Below are positions 1 to 12,166 of a DNA stretch of 64,000 bases, one piece after another. Source of the stretch: Mastigias papua (lineage: Eukaryota > Cnidaria > Scyphozoa > Rhizostomeae > Mastigiidae). The stretch lies in contig OZ025274.1 in the NCBI GenBank assembly GCA_964019165.1, positions 12,882,407-12,946,406 on the forward strand, read 5' to 3'. Each line of letters begins with the position of its first letter. Position 1 is the first letter of the stretch. The notes under the pieces were generated by a model. It saw only the letters and a list, made by a program, of their open reading frames with translations, ran no database searches and was not told the origin of the DNA. The position numbers and the translations under genes are program-made.

Positions 1-184
1 ATATGATTTCGAGATATATTCTCTGTAGAAACTGTTTAGCATGGCCTTTTTTATTGATTAGACCCCAGGCCTCAAAAATTGATAGTTGCGCGCCTGATAC
101 TGTACCAGAAGAGATAAGAACAAATGATGGATGATGCAGGATTTCAAAGATTAGTATGAATTTTATAAATTCTAAAGAAAGTAC
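1..184 (-). other. GUSB intron, left edge
   Basis: This begins with the GT donor of the 185-331 exon on the minus strand. I see no further exon before the window ends, so the next GUSB exon must lie outside. Confidence 0.6.
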
Positions 185-2196
185 CTAAAATATGCTTCAG
201 CTATCTGCAAGTCAGATTTCGGTTCGTTTGCAACAGACCACATTACCACAGAAGGGTGATTTTTATCCCTATGCACAAGCTCTTTCATTACTTCAAGATG
301 ATGTCTGAGGCTCTCTTCACCCATATTGTTCCTAAAAAAAAATGAAAAGAAACTACAAATAAAATTTACGCCAAAAGTGTTGGAGCATCTGCATTACGTT
401 TGAATGATAGAGTAAGCTCCCCCAATCCCTCATAGAACACTGTCCAGTTAAACGTGCTACTCGCAGGTCAACAAGGTGACCTGCTCTCAAATACCTCAAT
501 CAGCTAAGCCTTTTTCTCAACATTGTATTGGGGAGGGGGGAGGGCGCTATTGTCAAACATAATGGCTAAAAACGTTTGCCTCCTGTCTCTAGAAACCCAT
601 AACAACATTTATTAATCATGAACGAAGCAGCATCAAACTGTGAAATTTACAGAAGACTTAAATCCAAAACAATTTAGTACAGCAGAATTCACAGAAAACT
701 TCAAAGTTCATAGTAAGCGCAAAATTGCAAGTACTAATTTTGAGATCTCAACAGATCCCATAAGTCGGGACATTGAGTAGCTTAATAGTCTATAAGGCAG
801 TAGTGAAATGAATCAACAGAACACGAACTGCTAGTAACGTAGAATATGAAAGGGCAGTCACTGGTTTCATGAAGCCACCTCTCGCTAACCAACACTAAAA
901 GAAATAAAGAGAGGTAAAGAGTCATGAAAATAATAGAGAGATGTGTTACTAACTCTTCTATGCCTACGCCAGGACTCTCGTCGATAACAACAAATCCTTC
1001 TCGATCAGCCATATTAAGATCTTCTTCTGCATAAGGGTAATGACTCGTGCGAAATGAATTACCACCCATCCATTTCATAAGGTTGAAGTCTTTGACAAGC
1101 AACGGAAGATCGAGTCCTTTCCCACGAATCTAGGATAATAAGAGGCGGATAGACTTACTGGCAGACTACACTACATTCATGACGTATTAATATAAAATCA
1201 AACAGCATTAAAGACAAGGTTAATGACAGAACTGAAAAGCTAAAATATTAATTTCAAGTCCCCTCCAAATAAGAGCCTATTTAGGCTAAAATTTTAAGTG
1301 GGTTCGCTGTAAAAGTTTATAGGTACAGATTTATAGGTACAGGTTTATAGATATTTTTAATAAGAATAGTATATTCTGTTGAAATTTGTATGAAAATATA
1401 AAAACCTATTTAAAGAGTATTAGTACAGTGAAACTCCGTTATAACGCCCCACGTTGTAACACCAACCTCATCTTCCACCACTATATTTGTTAGAACAAAT
1501 ATATTTTCTTATGCAAGTTTTGATATACCGCCATTCCCCCGTCGTCCGCTATCCACCATTAATGTTGTAGAACAAACGCAAAAAATAAGCGTATGAACCA
1601 CAATACTGATGTTCTGACACATTACAAACCATCAGATTTCCGGCTTAGTACCCCTGTAGAAGATGCACATATCCAGCTAAAACGTTTCAAAGTAACCCTC
1701 TGGCTGTTTTTCATCAATAGACGTTCGTCTAATTGGCTGAAGAATAATTTTCGTCATCACGGAAATGATCGGATCTTGAGGAGAACACATGCGCCTAACA
1801 AATTTATTACTTATGTCTCTGACTTTCAATAATTATGTTGTCAATTTGTATCCTGATGTACATTCGCTTGCTACATTCTAAGTTTCCCAGTGCCATGTTT
1901 CTTCAGGCATAACTGCCTCGTTTTTGCATCAAATGAAGCCAAAAATGGTGCAACAAAATAAATTTATGATACCCTCCAAATTGCGCCACTGCCACTTAAC
2001 CGCAAGAACTTCGCAGTAAAATCCAATGGCGTTATAACGGGTTTTAACGGTATCTTTAACCTGCCATTTATACGAGAACCTATTTAGGCTAAAGTGAAAA
2101 CTTCAGGTTCTGTTATGCGGACTGCTACTGTATGGCATCAAAAAGCACATTATGAAATCACATAATTATACCATGTAATCAAACAATCACATCATG

Positions 2197-2251
<55 letters not shown>

Positions 2252-5200
2252 CAACAGAGTAAACAGCCAAGCGGTTAGAGAAGGACAAGCAACACACACA
2301 GCATAGGAAAGACGAATTATCAAATTATATAAAGATGAATTCCTTCTTCATAAAGGTAACGACTGTTACATAGTGTCAAGGAATTGCTGAGCTCTTTGCT
2401 AATGTAATCAATATTTTCAGTTAATCGAGGGGTGGAGGGCAGAGACTGTGCAGCTGTCAAACTTCTTCTGAAAGTCTTTCTTAGAGGGCAAGGGATATAC
2501 TGGTGACACTGGCCCTTCATGATCTACTATAAATAATTTTCTAGCGACATAATAAGCAGGGAGATAGCCAAGCAGGAAAGACATTGCTGTAGGTTGATTT
2601 ATAAGATAATAAGTGAAAAACTCACATCAGCATCTTCATGCCTTCCAAAGCCTCTAAAGTAAAACTGTTGATCATTGATGAGAAACTTGTTATCCTTTAT
2701 ATCAACTGTACGAATGCCGATTGGAAGGCGGTAGACATCTTCAGTCCCAGTTTTACATGTTGTAGTCACCTGAATTAGCAAAATCACGGTCACTGTGGTG
2801 AACTGTAAGCTACCAGGGAGGGGCAACTTTAATTTTCAGAAACTGCTGATAGTGCTGTAATCGAACAAAGGATGCAACATTCTGTAACACTGAACGTAGC
2901 TAGCCGGTATGTACAATAAGACGACATCTGAAGTAGGCAACTGGTTGCTGGTCAATCAATAGATATTTGGGACGATAGCTCAAAATATCTTGATGTGGCC
3001 TCCAAGATTTTTAACTACTAGTCTCAGGAAATAACGTTTAAGAAAGCCAATCATGCACACATAATTCCCGATAACTCTGCACGTTATAGAGAGATAAACG
3101 AAAATATCACCAGAATGCTGTAGCTAAAGCTATTCACATTAATTACCTATACTAATATTTTGTTTTTCTTCTTTATGGTATGTAAAGTAGGTATATTATG
3201 TGCGTGGTTTTCAAACAGGGCACAATGTAAACCAGCTTTTTTCCAATGCTGGATTTATCCCTCTGTATAAATAATCAAATCATTTAATGAAATAAAACAA
3301 AATTTACTCTGTGGTGCCTAACTGATGCATCCCTCCTAGTTATAAATAAATAAATGATAAATAAAAAATAAATAAATAAATAAATGATAATATCTAACAG
3401 GTAACATCGCATCAGTTGGTTTAACTGTTTTCTATGCGAGAGTTAGATTCCTAAAATTTATCAGCCAGGAAATCTTAATCCTAGCCTTTTCTTTTGTCAC
3501 TATGGTCCTACTGTACATCCGTTTAAAGCAGTAGAATTGGTTCAAACTTTGATGATTATATATCCCTAGCATACAGCTAGTTGTAAATCCATTCAAGAAA
3601 ATTCCTTTTGTACTGCTTATTCCAACCACCCGCAGTCAGGTTTCGGGGAGATTTTCAAGCCTCTCCAACCATCCCAACCCCCCCCTTCAAATAGGTACAA
3701 AACAGCACCACATAGAAGCAAAATACTAATGCGTTAGTTAAGAACAAAAACGAATGGAAGTGCACCTTCAATGTGTAGAGGTAGCCGGGGCTAGGGTTCA
3801 TTCCAAAGGGCCACCATAAATTCACGTCGGATATATTCAACATCACTTTGAATAAGGACTGGCCTCGAGCTGTAGCAACTTTAGAATCATCTGCGTCATA
3901 CAACGAGTATTCCACGTACAAGTCACTTTCATCTACGCCCTCCATTGCAGCAATGGTCGCTTCGATCTTGACTAGGCCTAAAGTGTCTTTGAAATCAGTG
4001 TCTACCGTGATAGAAGACAAAAATGCTGTAGGGGTGGTGTATAGACGCACAGGCCTGTGGATTCCAGCATAGTTGAAGAAGTCAAACTGGTAATCTTGAA
4101 CAAAATAGCCAGGTGGATATCTAAGTAAAATGGATATTAAAATAGAAATGAGCTAAATGTATGTAGAATTTTTATACAGCAGGACGAAAAAACTTCGGAT
4201 GATCTACTCGGCAACATACCACAGTTACAGTTGATTAGGTATAAAGAGCATGGCATAAGAGAAGAATCACCTTCTCTTGCTGTCTTCAAGAAGAACATTC
4301 ATTAATAGGTTGACTGGTGTTAAATGTAATTGCAAAACCTGCCAAGCATAGATTCAAACGTGCAAACTATATTTACAAATTAGCCTATCCTCCTTTTTTC
4401 TCCTTCTATGTCAGTTATTAGCTGTCGGTGTAAATTACTATGAATTTACTACTGTAAATACTAACATTAAATAAATGTTGTTGATGATGATGATGACGAG
4501 AACTCCTTAATAGTGCCTGTCGCATACGGAGGACAAAATGCCGAGGAAAAGTTATTTGTGATTCTCCTCAGCAAAGTCCTAAACGTGGGCGGACGGTATA
4601 CTTAGAGAAATGAGATATTTGTGCTTCTGAGGAAAATATCCCTGGTGCTTGATAGCGTCGGACGCTAGGGGCAAAATCCTGACCGTCTATGGAGTCACTA
4701 AGAATATTCCTCGCTGCCTTAAGAAGTCATCTGGTTAGGTTGACATGGCAAGAGCCATTATCTATAACAAAAATCGTCTACAACAAAGCTATTTGATTCA
4801 CACCGAAGACTAATAAAAAGTACGGCATGCAAAATGATAATTCTGCATTACGTTAAAAGTTTGTAACAGGTGCATGAAGAAACGAACGATACATTACCAC
4901 GCAAAGCAATGTGAACATGAATAAAAAAATACAAAATAATCATAACAATACACAAAGAAAGATTGCACGAATTTGAAAAGGCGAGGCGAGGACTTACTAA
5001 TATCAACTGTCAAGTAGATTTTTAGGGAGAAAGTTGCAATTTTCCATGTTCACATTAATATGTACAAGGCTGTAGGTTATTTAATTTTTCTAATAAAATT
5101 AGTCAGTGACGGCTGAGTAATCAAATGACCGGTATGATTGTTGTCAATGTTGAGCTTACTTTAAAAAATTTTTAATGATGCAGCCTCTGCAATGTCCTGG

Positions 5201-8200
5201 AAGACTTCCGCAGAGGTTCAAAATCCATATACAAAGACCCCTGTTTACACTGTATCGGATCACTTTTTGATGCAATGCAAACAGCTGAAAGCAGGTGCGT
5301 ATACACTGTAGGCCTAAGGGGACAGCTTTTGATTCGGTATCGGTTAGCAAGTTCTGAATCAGATCACTTGCGAGTGTGTACACAGGAAGCTGCTCCGTTA
5401 CAGCTTTTCTAGTGGATCATAAAGAGATCTCACACATGTAAACGAGGTCCAAGAAATCTCTGTAGCACAATCTTATTGCAACTGGTCTTGTGTATCTTAC
5501 GTGCATTATCCCCGGTGTTATATTAGTAATATTTAAGAAATTACTTAGGAAACATACTTATCAGTATCATTCATGTAATTAATAACACCAGGCGGTAATG
5601 TTGTTGGAGTAAGGGTGTTATTGACAGCCACAGTTATACGATTGTTCATGCCATAATCTACTGAATCACTGATCTCACTTTCAAATGGTAGGTGACCTCC
5701 AGAGTGCCTCATTATCTCTTCTCCATTCACCCACTACGACAGGGGAAAATCATTTAAAAAATAAACAAAAGTATATTGAAAGTTATTCACAGTATGGAAA
5801 TAATTTGGGAAGCTGACAATTTGCAAAAAGCTATGTGAATGGATATATTAGGAATCTTACTACTACAAAACCGAAAATGAAATGAAACTATTTCCTTTTC
5901 AAGAGGTACAAAGTCTATGTAGATCATTGAATTAACTCTAGATAGACTAATAGCTTTACAAAATATCAAAAATCTCAACATACCACAATACAGTTATAAT
6001 GGCAGCTTTCGAATCTAAGAACCACTCGCAACTTCTGTGAATCTTTCCATGAAGATGGCAGAAAAACATTCCTATCATACCAGACCCAGCCAACAAAGTC
6101 ACGAAGCTTCCTTTCTTGTGTCACATCATTGTAGCTAGATGGGACTGGCATTTGAATAACATTGCCTGTCTAAAAATATAGGGTACTGTATATAAACATA
6201 GCATATTGCTCCTGCATACCATACTTTTTTTCAGTATATTATCCATGATATCAGTAGGTGTGTGACTATGGGGTAGGTCCTGGGGGTTCTAGATCCCTGC
6301 CCTTTTCTTCAAAAAGGTACTAGGTAACAGGGCTTGTGCTAAAGAGCTGTGAGGTATAAAACTTTGATTTTGACTCAAACACAGAGACACATTCCTTTGC
6401 CCTTACAAGAAAAATGACATGAAAATTGCTCTTTCTGGTGGGACCACACAAAAATCCACCATAAAACTACTTGTAGTGAAATGTAAACATTGTAACTTAG
6501 GCCACGTCTTATCCAATTGCATTTTTCCTTCTCATCCATTCATTCACATTCATCCGCAAATCTCGCCAGTCATTTATTCACACCTCCAATTCAACACAAA
6601 CAAACAACTAATACGTCACATCATCTTGCCATCTCTTTTGTCTACTTCTATTCATCTCTACTTCACAACTAACCTGCCCTTCCGCTAACTTGCTTACGTA
6701 GTTGTAGTTCAGTTAATTTTAGATCATGTTATTTGTATATATCCATGTAATCTGTGTTGTATAGTCAGTCAGAGTAGAGTCAGAGTACCGTCAACATCAA
6801 CGTCTCCTCTCTCTGCCTCCGTGTTCTCAGCACGTTAAATCTGATACTCGCAACAACTTGGATCAATGAAGGATGTCACTGAACGAGCATAGCAGCTTAT
6901 AGGACCCAACAATTCACGTTCCTATATACTTTCCCCAAAACAAAATAGATCATATGCTGCTAACAATCATTAGAAAAACCCAAACATCATAATGCTTGAC
7001 ATATTTTTACCCTGTTTAACTGAAATAACATGCAAGCAGAAAGTATTGAAAATCCAAAGAAACAAAAATTTCTTGAATTGGTAGCTCACCACCACAACCA
7101 AAAAGTGTTTGAGTATTTTGAACAAAACAGGGAGATCACCAACTAAAATTCAAGTGAAGTGGCAATCAGTGGAATTTGAACTTGTAACATATGCTTAAGT
7201 TATAGAAGCAGATGAAACATGATAGCTTTCTTGTGAAGAATAGGAACAAATTCTCTGATTTTCCCCAATTTTTCAAAAATCTCTTTTTCCTGATATTCCC
7301 TGACTGAATAAAAAATTCCCTGATCTCCCTGATTTGGTGGCAACCCAGTAAATCTGAAAAATATTAGTTCAAGATCCATTCTCTTAGAAGATTAAAGTGT
7401 TCCCTTTTTTCACTAGAAAGACCCATGCCATAAAAAATTCCCAATTGTATGCCTGATCAGGTATCCCATATGATAACTGCATAAATCATTATTTCATGTG
7501 CCATATTGCATCAATATCCTCTGAGAGTTATACAAAAGTACATCATTTGATGAAGAAAGGCCCATCCTGTCCTTACAAACAGTACAAACTGAATGTACAA
7601 TGTATCATAAAATTCTAATGTTTCAGTAGGAATAAGTGTTGCAAAGTCTAGAAATTTCTACAAGTCTTAGAATATTTAACATAATCAAATCACACAGTTG
7701 CATGCCATAACAGAAGTGTTTTAGATTGTATGATGCTTCACAATATAGTTCATCACATGTACAGGCCTTCTACAAGCAAAGGAAGGTCATCTATGATTTG
7801 AGAATTAATAATTTACACAAACTGCTAAGAACAAGGGAAAGGCAATTTTGAGTTGAGTCCATATCATATAGAGGGAGCCTTTCAAAGTGATAAAATAAAA
7901 CAATCACCCTCTCTTGTCACAATTAAGGAAAACATTGGGCACTCCTCTGGTGATAAGTGCAACTGCAAAACACTCCATTTGTAGACGTACATTGTACATT
8001 ATTTTTGTAAGCTATACTTTTGTTTTTGTCGGTATTTTAGCTGTTGACCTAAACTAGCACAAATGTGCTATAGTAGAAAACAACACCAATAGATAAAAGA
8101 TGTCAATGATGAATATGGTAATAGAATGGACAGAATTTACCAGAATCCTTCAAGGATGGACAAAAATATAACTAAATGAATGGAGTTTAAGTTAAAGGGA

Positions 8201-8807
8201 AGGCCTAGAAATTTCATTTTCCAATAAATAGGGGAATTCAAGGCATGGAAACTAGGCAGCATATACTCTGACACGAACAAGATAATTTTAGAACACTACA
8301 TGCTAGCAAAAGTGGTTAAAAGCACCAGTCTGATTATGACGTTCCTTGCAAGCTGGTATGACACGGAATGATGTCTATTGTTTGGGAATAAGTAAAGTTT
8401 TGACACATAAGTAACGTAATAGCGCGCTCGAACCAAAAGTTCCCAAAAAGGAAGGGAAATATTGTTATTCTAACGGCAATGTCCAAAAAGTGGGAATCCA
8501 AGATCACATCTTCTATTGGCAATCCTCTCAAACAAACATTAACGTTCACAGACAAATTCAACTAGAAATTAGAAAGGTCAATGAATCTTTTGTTAAATGA
8601 AAGATAAGATACCTGTCGAAGCGGCTTTTGCCACCATTGATTTCTGAAGCCAGCGTTCCGGTCAGAGGAATTATCGGCCCTGAAATTCCACAATCCGCTG
8701 ATATCTTTCAGTTCACGGCTTTCTGATTCGCGTGGGAAAAGCAAACATTCGGTACCGCTCAAAATAACTAGAAGAACGAAAGTTACTACTGGCAGTCTAT
8801 AAGGCAT
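185..8807 (-). CDS. GUSB: Beta-glucuronidase (partial, C-terminus off the left edge)
   Basis: Lysosomal glycosidase (GH2 family) that removes terminal beta-glucuronic acid from glycosaminoglycans. Exons in coding order: 8613-8807, 5984-6169, 5558-5733, 3766-4120, 2626-2769, 954-1129 and 185-331; all junctions are GT-AG and phases agree, giving about 460 residues. Residues 1 to about 21 form a signal peptide ([18 protein letters not shown]). Family landmarks follow: [19 protein letters not shown], the near-invariant [37 protein letters not shown] and WSVANEP. The Glu of NEP, about residue 447, is the expected catalytic acid/base (human E451). The nucleophile region and the rest of the TIM barrel lie beyond position 1. 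The introns carry LINE, LTR-like and MITE repeats. The domain order fits secreted GUSB; I infer it is functional because no frame is broken. Confidence 0.95.
1424..2052. mobile_element. pogo/Tigger-like MITE with TA target duplication
   Basis: The element occupies 1426-2050 (625 bp). The left end CAGTGAAACTCCGTTATAAC and the reverse complement of the right end (CCGTTAAAACCCGTTATAAC) agree at most positions and share the core CCGTTATAACGCC. TA flanks both sides (1424-1425 and 2051-2052). No transposase is recognisable inside. It sits in a GUSB intron. Confidence 0.75.
2195..2251. repeat. (AATC)n microsatellite
   Basis: About thirteen tandem AATC units within a GUSB intron. Confidence 0.95.
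4190..4500 (+). mobile_element. LINE 3' fragment in GUSB intron
   Basis: One frame reads [17 protein letters not shown] followed by stops, the typical extreme C-terminus of a CR1/L2-like reverse transcriptase ORF. A 3' UTR-like region ending in AT-rich, GAT-rich sequence follows. A second diverged copy lies near 7860-8090. Confidence 0.6.
6472..6840 (+). repeat. LTR-like repeat, copy A
   Basis: It begins TGTAGTGA, is CATT/CATC-rich in the middle and ends with CTCCGTGTTCTCAGCACGTT. It shares start, composition and end with the copy at 31393-31750. It is probably a solo LTR or LTR remnant; no internal retroelement genes are seen. Confidence 0.5.
7860..8095 (+). mobile_element. Second LINE 3' fragment in GUSB intron 1
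   Basis: It reads [14 protein letters not shown], aligning with [14 protein letters not shown] of the 4190 copy. The downstream sequence also shares GCAACTGCAAAAC and TTAGCTGT-type blocks. It is diverged and inactive. Confidence 0.55.
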
Positions 8808-9198
8808 TCTGAGATGATGACCATTGGCCTAGTCTAGCTATAGATCCAAAACCACGTGCGACGAATCCAATTGATTTCCCTTGAAGCAGCAAACTGTCCC
8901 ATTAATCCACTTCAGATGTATTAAAAAGTGGCCTACATCGGGATCCTGTACAACATTAAACTGACATATGTTTACAAAACCCAGACATTGACCGAATGAT
9001 GCTCCAATTCTCTATGAAGCTCGGATTATCAAAACTGGCGCGGAAATTAGCCTCGTATTCATAATGCCGACCGCATGTGCCGCTAAGCAGCAAGGTGCCT
9101 CCTTTACCTAACCATACTTTGTGAAAAGTCTGTGATTCGGACAACTGTGAACTGCCTAATACACACATGAGTAGTGTGGATTATAGTTGCACGGAATC
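8808..9198. promoter_or_regulatory. Shared divergent promoter region, GUSB / NOL10
   Basis: The GUSB start codon (minus strand) and the NOL10 start codon (plus strand) are only 391 bp apart, head to head. No coding exon is visible between them. Both 5' UTRs and core promoters must fit here unless there are non-coding upstream exons. I see no obvious TATA box placed for either gene. The assignment rests on geometry, not on a recognised motif. Confidence 0.6.
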
Positions 9199-11208
9199 AT
9201 GCAGGTTTCAGAGCTGAATGATATCAAAGTGTACAACCTTTCGTCGGGAAAGTCTTTACCGGAGTGGTTATCTGAAAGGAAGCGAAGACAACTTTTGAAG
9301 CAAGATGTAGACGTTAGAAGAAGAATTGAACTCATCCAAGACTTCACAATGCCAACAGCTTCAACAAACATTGCTGTTTCTAAAGATTGCAATTATATCC
9401 TTGCAAGTGGTGTCTACAAGCCACGGATAAAATGCTATGATGTCAATCAATTGTCTCTCAAATTTGAACGATGTTTTGACTCGGATGCAGTAAAGTTCGA
9501 GGTTTTGTCGGATGACTACTCGAAAATTGTCTTATTGCAATGTGATAGATACGTCGAGTTTCATGCACAATATGGCAGATATTATCGTCTACGCATACCA
9601 ACGTTTGGACGCGATCTGGCATATCATTATCCATCTTGTGATCTTTTCTTTGTCGGTATGGGGCGTGAGATATTCCGATTGAACTTGGAGCAAGGGAGAT
9701 TTTTGCAACCTTATGAAACGGAATCAACAGAGTTAAATGTTTGTGAAATAAATAAAATCTATGATTTGCTTGCCGTTGGCTCAACTGAAGGAAAGGTTCA
9801 TTGCTTTGACCCAAGGTCTAAAACAAATGCCAGCACTCTGGATATTAGAAACAGTGGAATCTACAATCAGATAGGAAATGAGGTGCCAGCAGTTACTGCC
9901 CTGAGCTTTCGAAATGGCTTGGAAATGGGGGTTGGTTTGAACTCTGGCCATGTTCTTTTATATGACATTAGATCTAATAAGCCAGTTCTTATGAAAGATC
10001 ACTTTAATGCATTGCCAATAAAGAGAATAGTATTTCATGATAGATCTGACAATGTAATTTCTGCAGATTCCAAAGTGGTTAAAATATGGGAGAGAACAAC
10101 TGCAAAGAATTTTACAGCAGTTGAGCCAGATGCAAAAATCAATGACCTATGCATGTTTCCACATTCCGGGCTGATGTTCCTGGCTACAGAGGCAGAAAGA
10201 ATGGGTATTTATTACATTCCAGAAATTGGCCAAGCACCAGGGTGGTGCTCCTTCTTGGATAATATCACAGAGGAGTTAGAGGAAAGTGATGAAGTGGCAG
10301 TGTATGATGATTACAAGTTTGTGACTAAGCAAGAACTTGAAAGTTTTGGCTTATCAAACTTGATTGGGACAAACATGCTAAGAGCTTATATGCATGGATA
10401 TTTTATGGACATGAGATTGTATCATCAAGTAAAATCAATTGTTGACCCATTTGCATATGAGAGATATCGTAGAGAGAAAATCAAAAGTAAAATTGATGAA
10501 GAAAGGTCACAGAGGTTGAAGGTTAAGAAGCTCCCTAAAATAAACAGGAATTTGGCCGAGAAGATCTTAGAGGAAGAGAATCCAAAGAAGTCAAAAAGGA
10601 AAGGAGAGCTGTCAAATGTGTTGGAGGATGAAAGGTTTGTTGCTTTGTTTAAGAACCCTGATTTCCAAATTGATGAAGAAAGTGAAGAGTATAGATTGCT
10701 TCACCCTGTTGTGTCAAAACATGAAAAAGCAAAGAAGAAAAGAGAATCAATACATGTGAATGGTTTAAACAATGATGAGAGCATTGACGCAAGTGATGAA
10801 GAAAGTTCTGAAGATGACACTAGAGAAATGTGGAAAGAATTTAAAGAGCTGAAAGCAAAAGAAAAGAAAGAGTTGAGGAAAAGTAACCAGCCAAAGCTAT
10901 ATGAGTTAAAAGATGGGGAGACGTATAGCTCCTTGTCAAATATTGTCAGTAAAAAGCATGAAGGAAGAAATCATATGAGTTTTTCAGAACTTCTAAAAAA
11001 TACAGAAGATAATGATATAATAAATGAGAAAGGTACTGCATTGGGTAGCAAGGAAGTCACCTTCAAATTGAAAAAGAGTGACAAAGAACTAAAAAGAGAA
11101 GAAGAAATTAGAGAGCATAGACTTGAAAGGAAGAAGGTTCGAAGATCAGCTGGGACATTAACATCTGCAAGAAAGGGGTCGTCTAGGTTTTGGAGGGGGA
11201 AAAAGTAA
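9199..11208 (+). CDS. NOL10: Nucleolar protein 10, complete and intronless
   Basis: Homologue of human NOL10 / yeast Enp2, a WD-repeat protein of the small-subunit processome that acts in the nucleolus in 18S pre-rRNA maturation. The 669-residue frame starts at ATG 9199, whose first residues MQVSELNDIKVY match the family N-terminus; an upstream in-frame TTG at 9187 is not a credible start. Residues about 1-340 form the propeller region, with the conserved blocks GKSLPEWLS, DVDVRRRIELIQDF, LSDDYSKIV, FGRDLAYHYPSCDL, DHFNALPIK, WCSFLDNITEELEE and RAYMHGYFMD. Residues about 470-500 carry the NUC153-type block (DERFVALFKNPDFQIDEESEE). The C-terminus is lysine-rich and ends with the family block ERKKVRRSAGTL. 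There is no intron anywhere in the frame, unlike its intron-rich neighbours. Confidence 0.97.
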   Translation: MQVSELNDIKVYNLSSGKSLPEWLSERKRRQLLKQDVDVRRRIELIQDFTMPTASTNIAVSKDCNYILASGVYKPRIKCYDVNQLSLKFERCFDSDAVKFEVLSDDYSKIVLLQCDRYVEFHAQYGRYYRLRIPTFGRDLAYHYPSCDLFFVGMGREIFRLNLEQGRFLQPYETESTELNVCEINKIYDLLAVGSTEGKVHCFDPRSKTNASTLDIRNSGIYNQIGNEVPAVTALSFRNGLEMGVGLNSGHVLLYDIRSNKPVLMKDHFNALPIKRIVFHDRSDNVISADSKVVKIWERTTAKNFTAVEPDAKINDLCMFPHSGLMFLATEAERMGIYYIPEIGQAPGWCSFLDNITEELEESDEVAVYDDYKFVTKQELESFGLSNLIGTNMLRAYMHGYFMDMRLYHQVKSIVDPFAYERYRREKIKSKIDEERSQRLKVKKLPKINRNLAEKILEEENPKKSKRKGELSNVLEDERFVALFKNPDFQIDEESEEYRLLHPVVSKHEKAKKKRESIHVNGLNNDESIDASDEESSEDDTREMWKEFKELKAKEKKELRKSNQPKLYELKDGETYSSLSNIVSKKHEGRNHMSFSELLKNTEDNDIINEKGTALGSKEVTFKLKKSDKELKREEEIREHRLERKKVRRSAGTLTSARKGSSRFWRGKK

Positions 11209-12160
11209 GATTTCTTTTGATGATGCTTGATATTATATATGGAATATTCTTAAAGAATTCACACTTTTTATTAGAAACTTGTATTTTTTTAGCTTACATC
11301 TTTTCACAATTTTAGAGGAAGAGCTGTTAAGATTTGTTTAGTACAAACCCTTCTTGATTGTTATGCCTTTGTAAATACAGCTCCTATATAATAGCCATTC
11401 CCACATTGAAAAACTTTTAAGTTTTTCTGCTTTAGCAGCCTCATAAATATCTGTCACTTAAGCGCCCCACATTTTCCTTTCTTTTGCCAGCACTCTTAGG
11501 TTGTTGAGATTGTCTTAAGATTTGAGCTGGGTGATGTTGTATTTATTTTTGAACTTGATGTTTCACTGCAGCTTAACTATACCCTTGTGTAATGAGCTAG
11601 GTAGTGTTATCACAGGTCTTCCATGAAATTTCTTTATATTTGGCTTTTCAAAAGAGTACATCATTGCTTTCAGTGGAGGTGTTTCTGGGGTTGATCATAA
11701 TACATGCCTAAAAGTTCCATCTTTTTTTGTAATATTTCCAAAGATAGCACATCTTAACCAGTTTTTTATAGAGCTTTGTGCTATTAATTTTTGCAGGATA
11801 TTTAACATTCAGTACCCATCTTAACTGTTGCCTATGAAATGAAAATACACCTCATGGCTATTCTAGTGATGTTTTCTGGTAGTGTAGATTGATGTTTAGT
11901 TGGCAGTAAGGAATTGAATTAGTTGGCATGACCAGGTGTTGTTCTATGACAAATTAATATGGCATTTCTGGTGCATGTGTGTATAGTGGTATAAAATGAT
12001 GCCATGTTTGTCAAAAAGGGGAGCCACTATGATCTTATCTGAAGGATTCCCCTTCTCTAGAGATTTTTTTTAGAATTCATGCGAGGCATTTTTTTTATTA
12101 ACAAGAATACCTTTAAGTATGGTTGGACCTTTTAATTGTAAATATTTCTTTTGTTTAAAG

Positions 12161-12166
12161 AATAAA
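12161..12166 (+). terminator. NOL10: Probable NOL10 polyadenylation signal
   Basis: AATAAA lies about 950 bp past the NOL10 stop. The stretch 11209-12160 holds no coding sequence that I can support and reads as AT-rich 3' UTR. Earlier weak variants could also be used. Confidence 0.45.

Noticed and set aside
1593..1832. A 79-codon open frame within the pogo/Tigger-like MITE
   Set aside because: It shows no transposase motifs; the length is within chance for AT-rich DNA.
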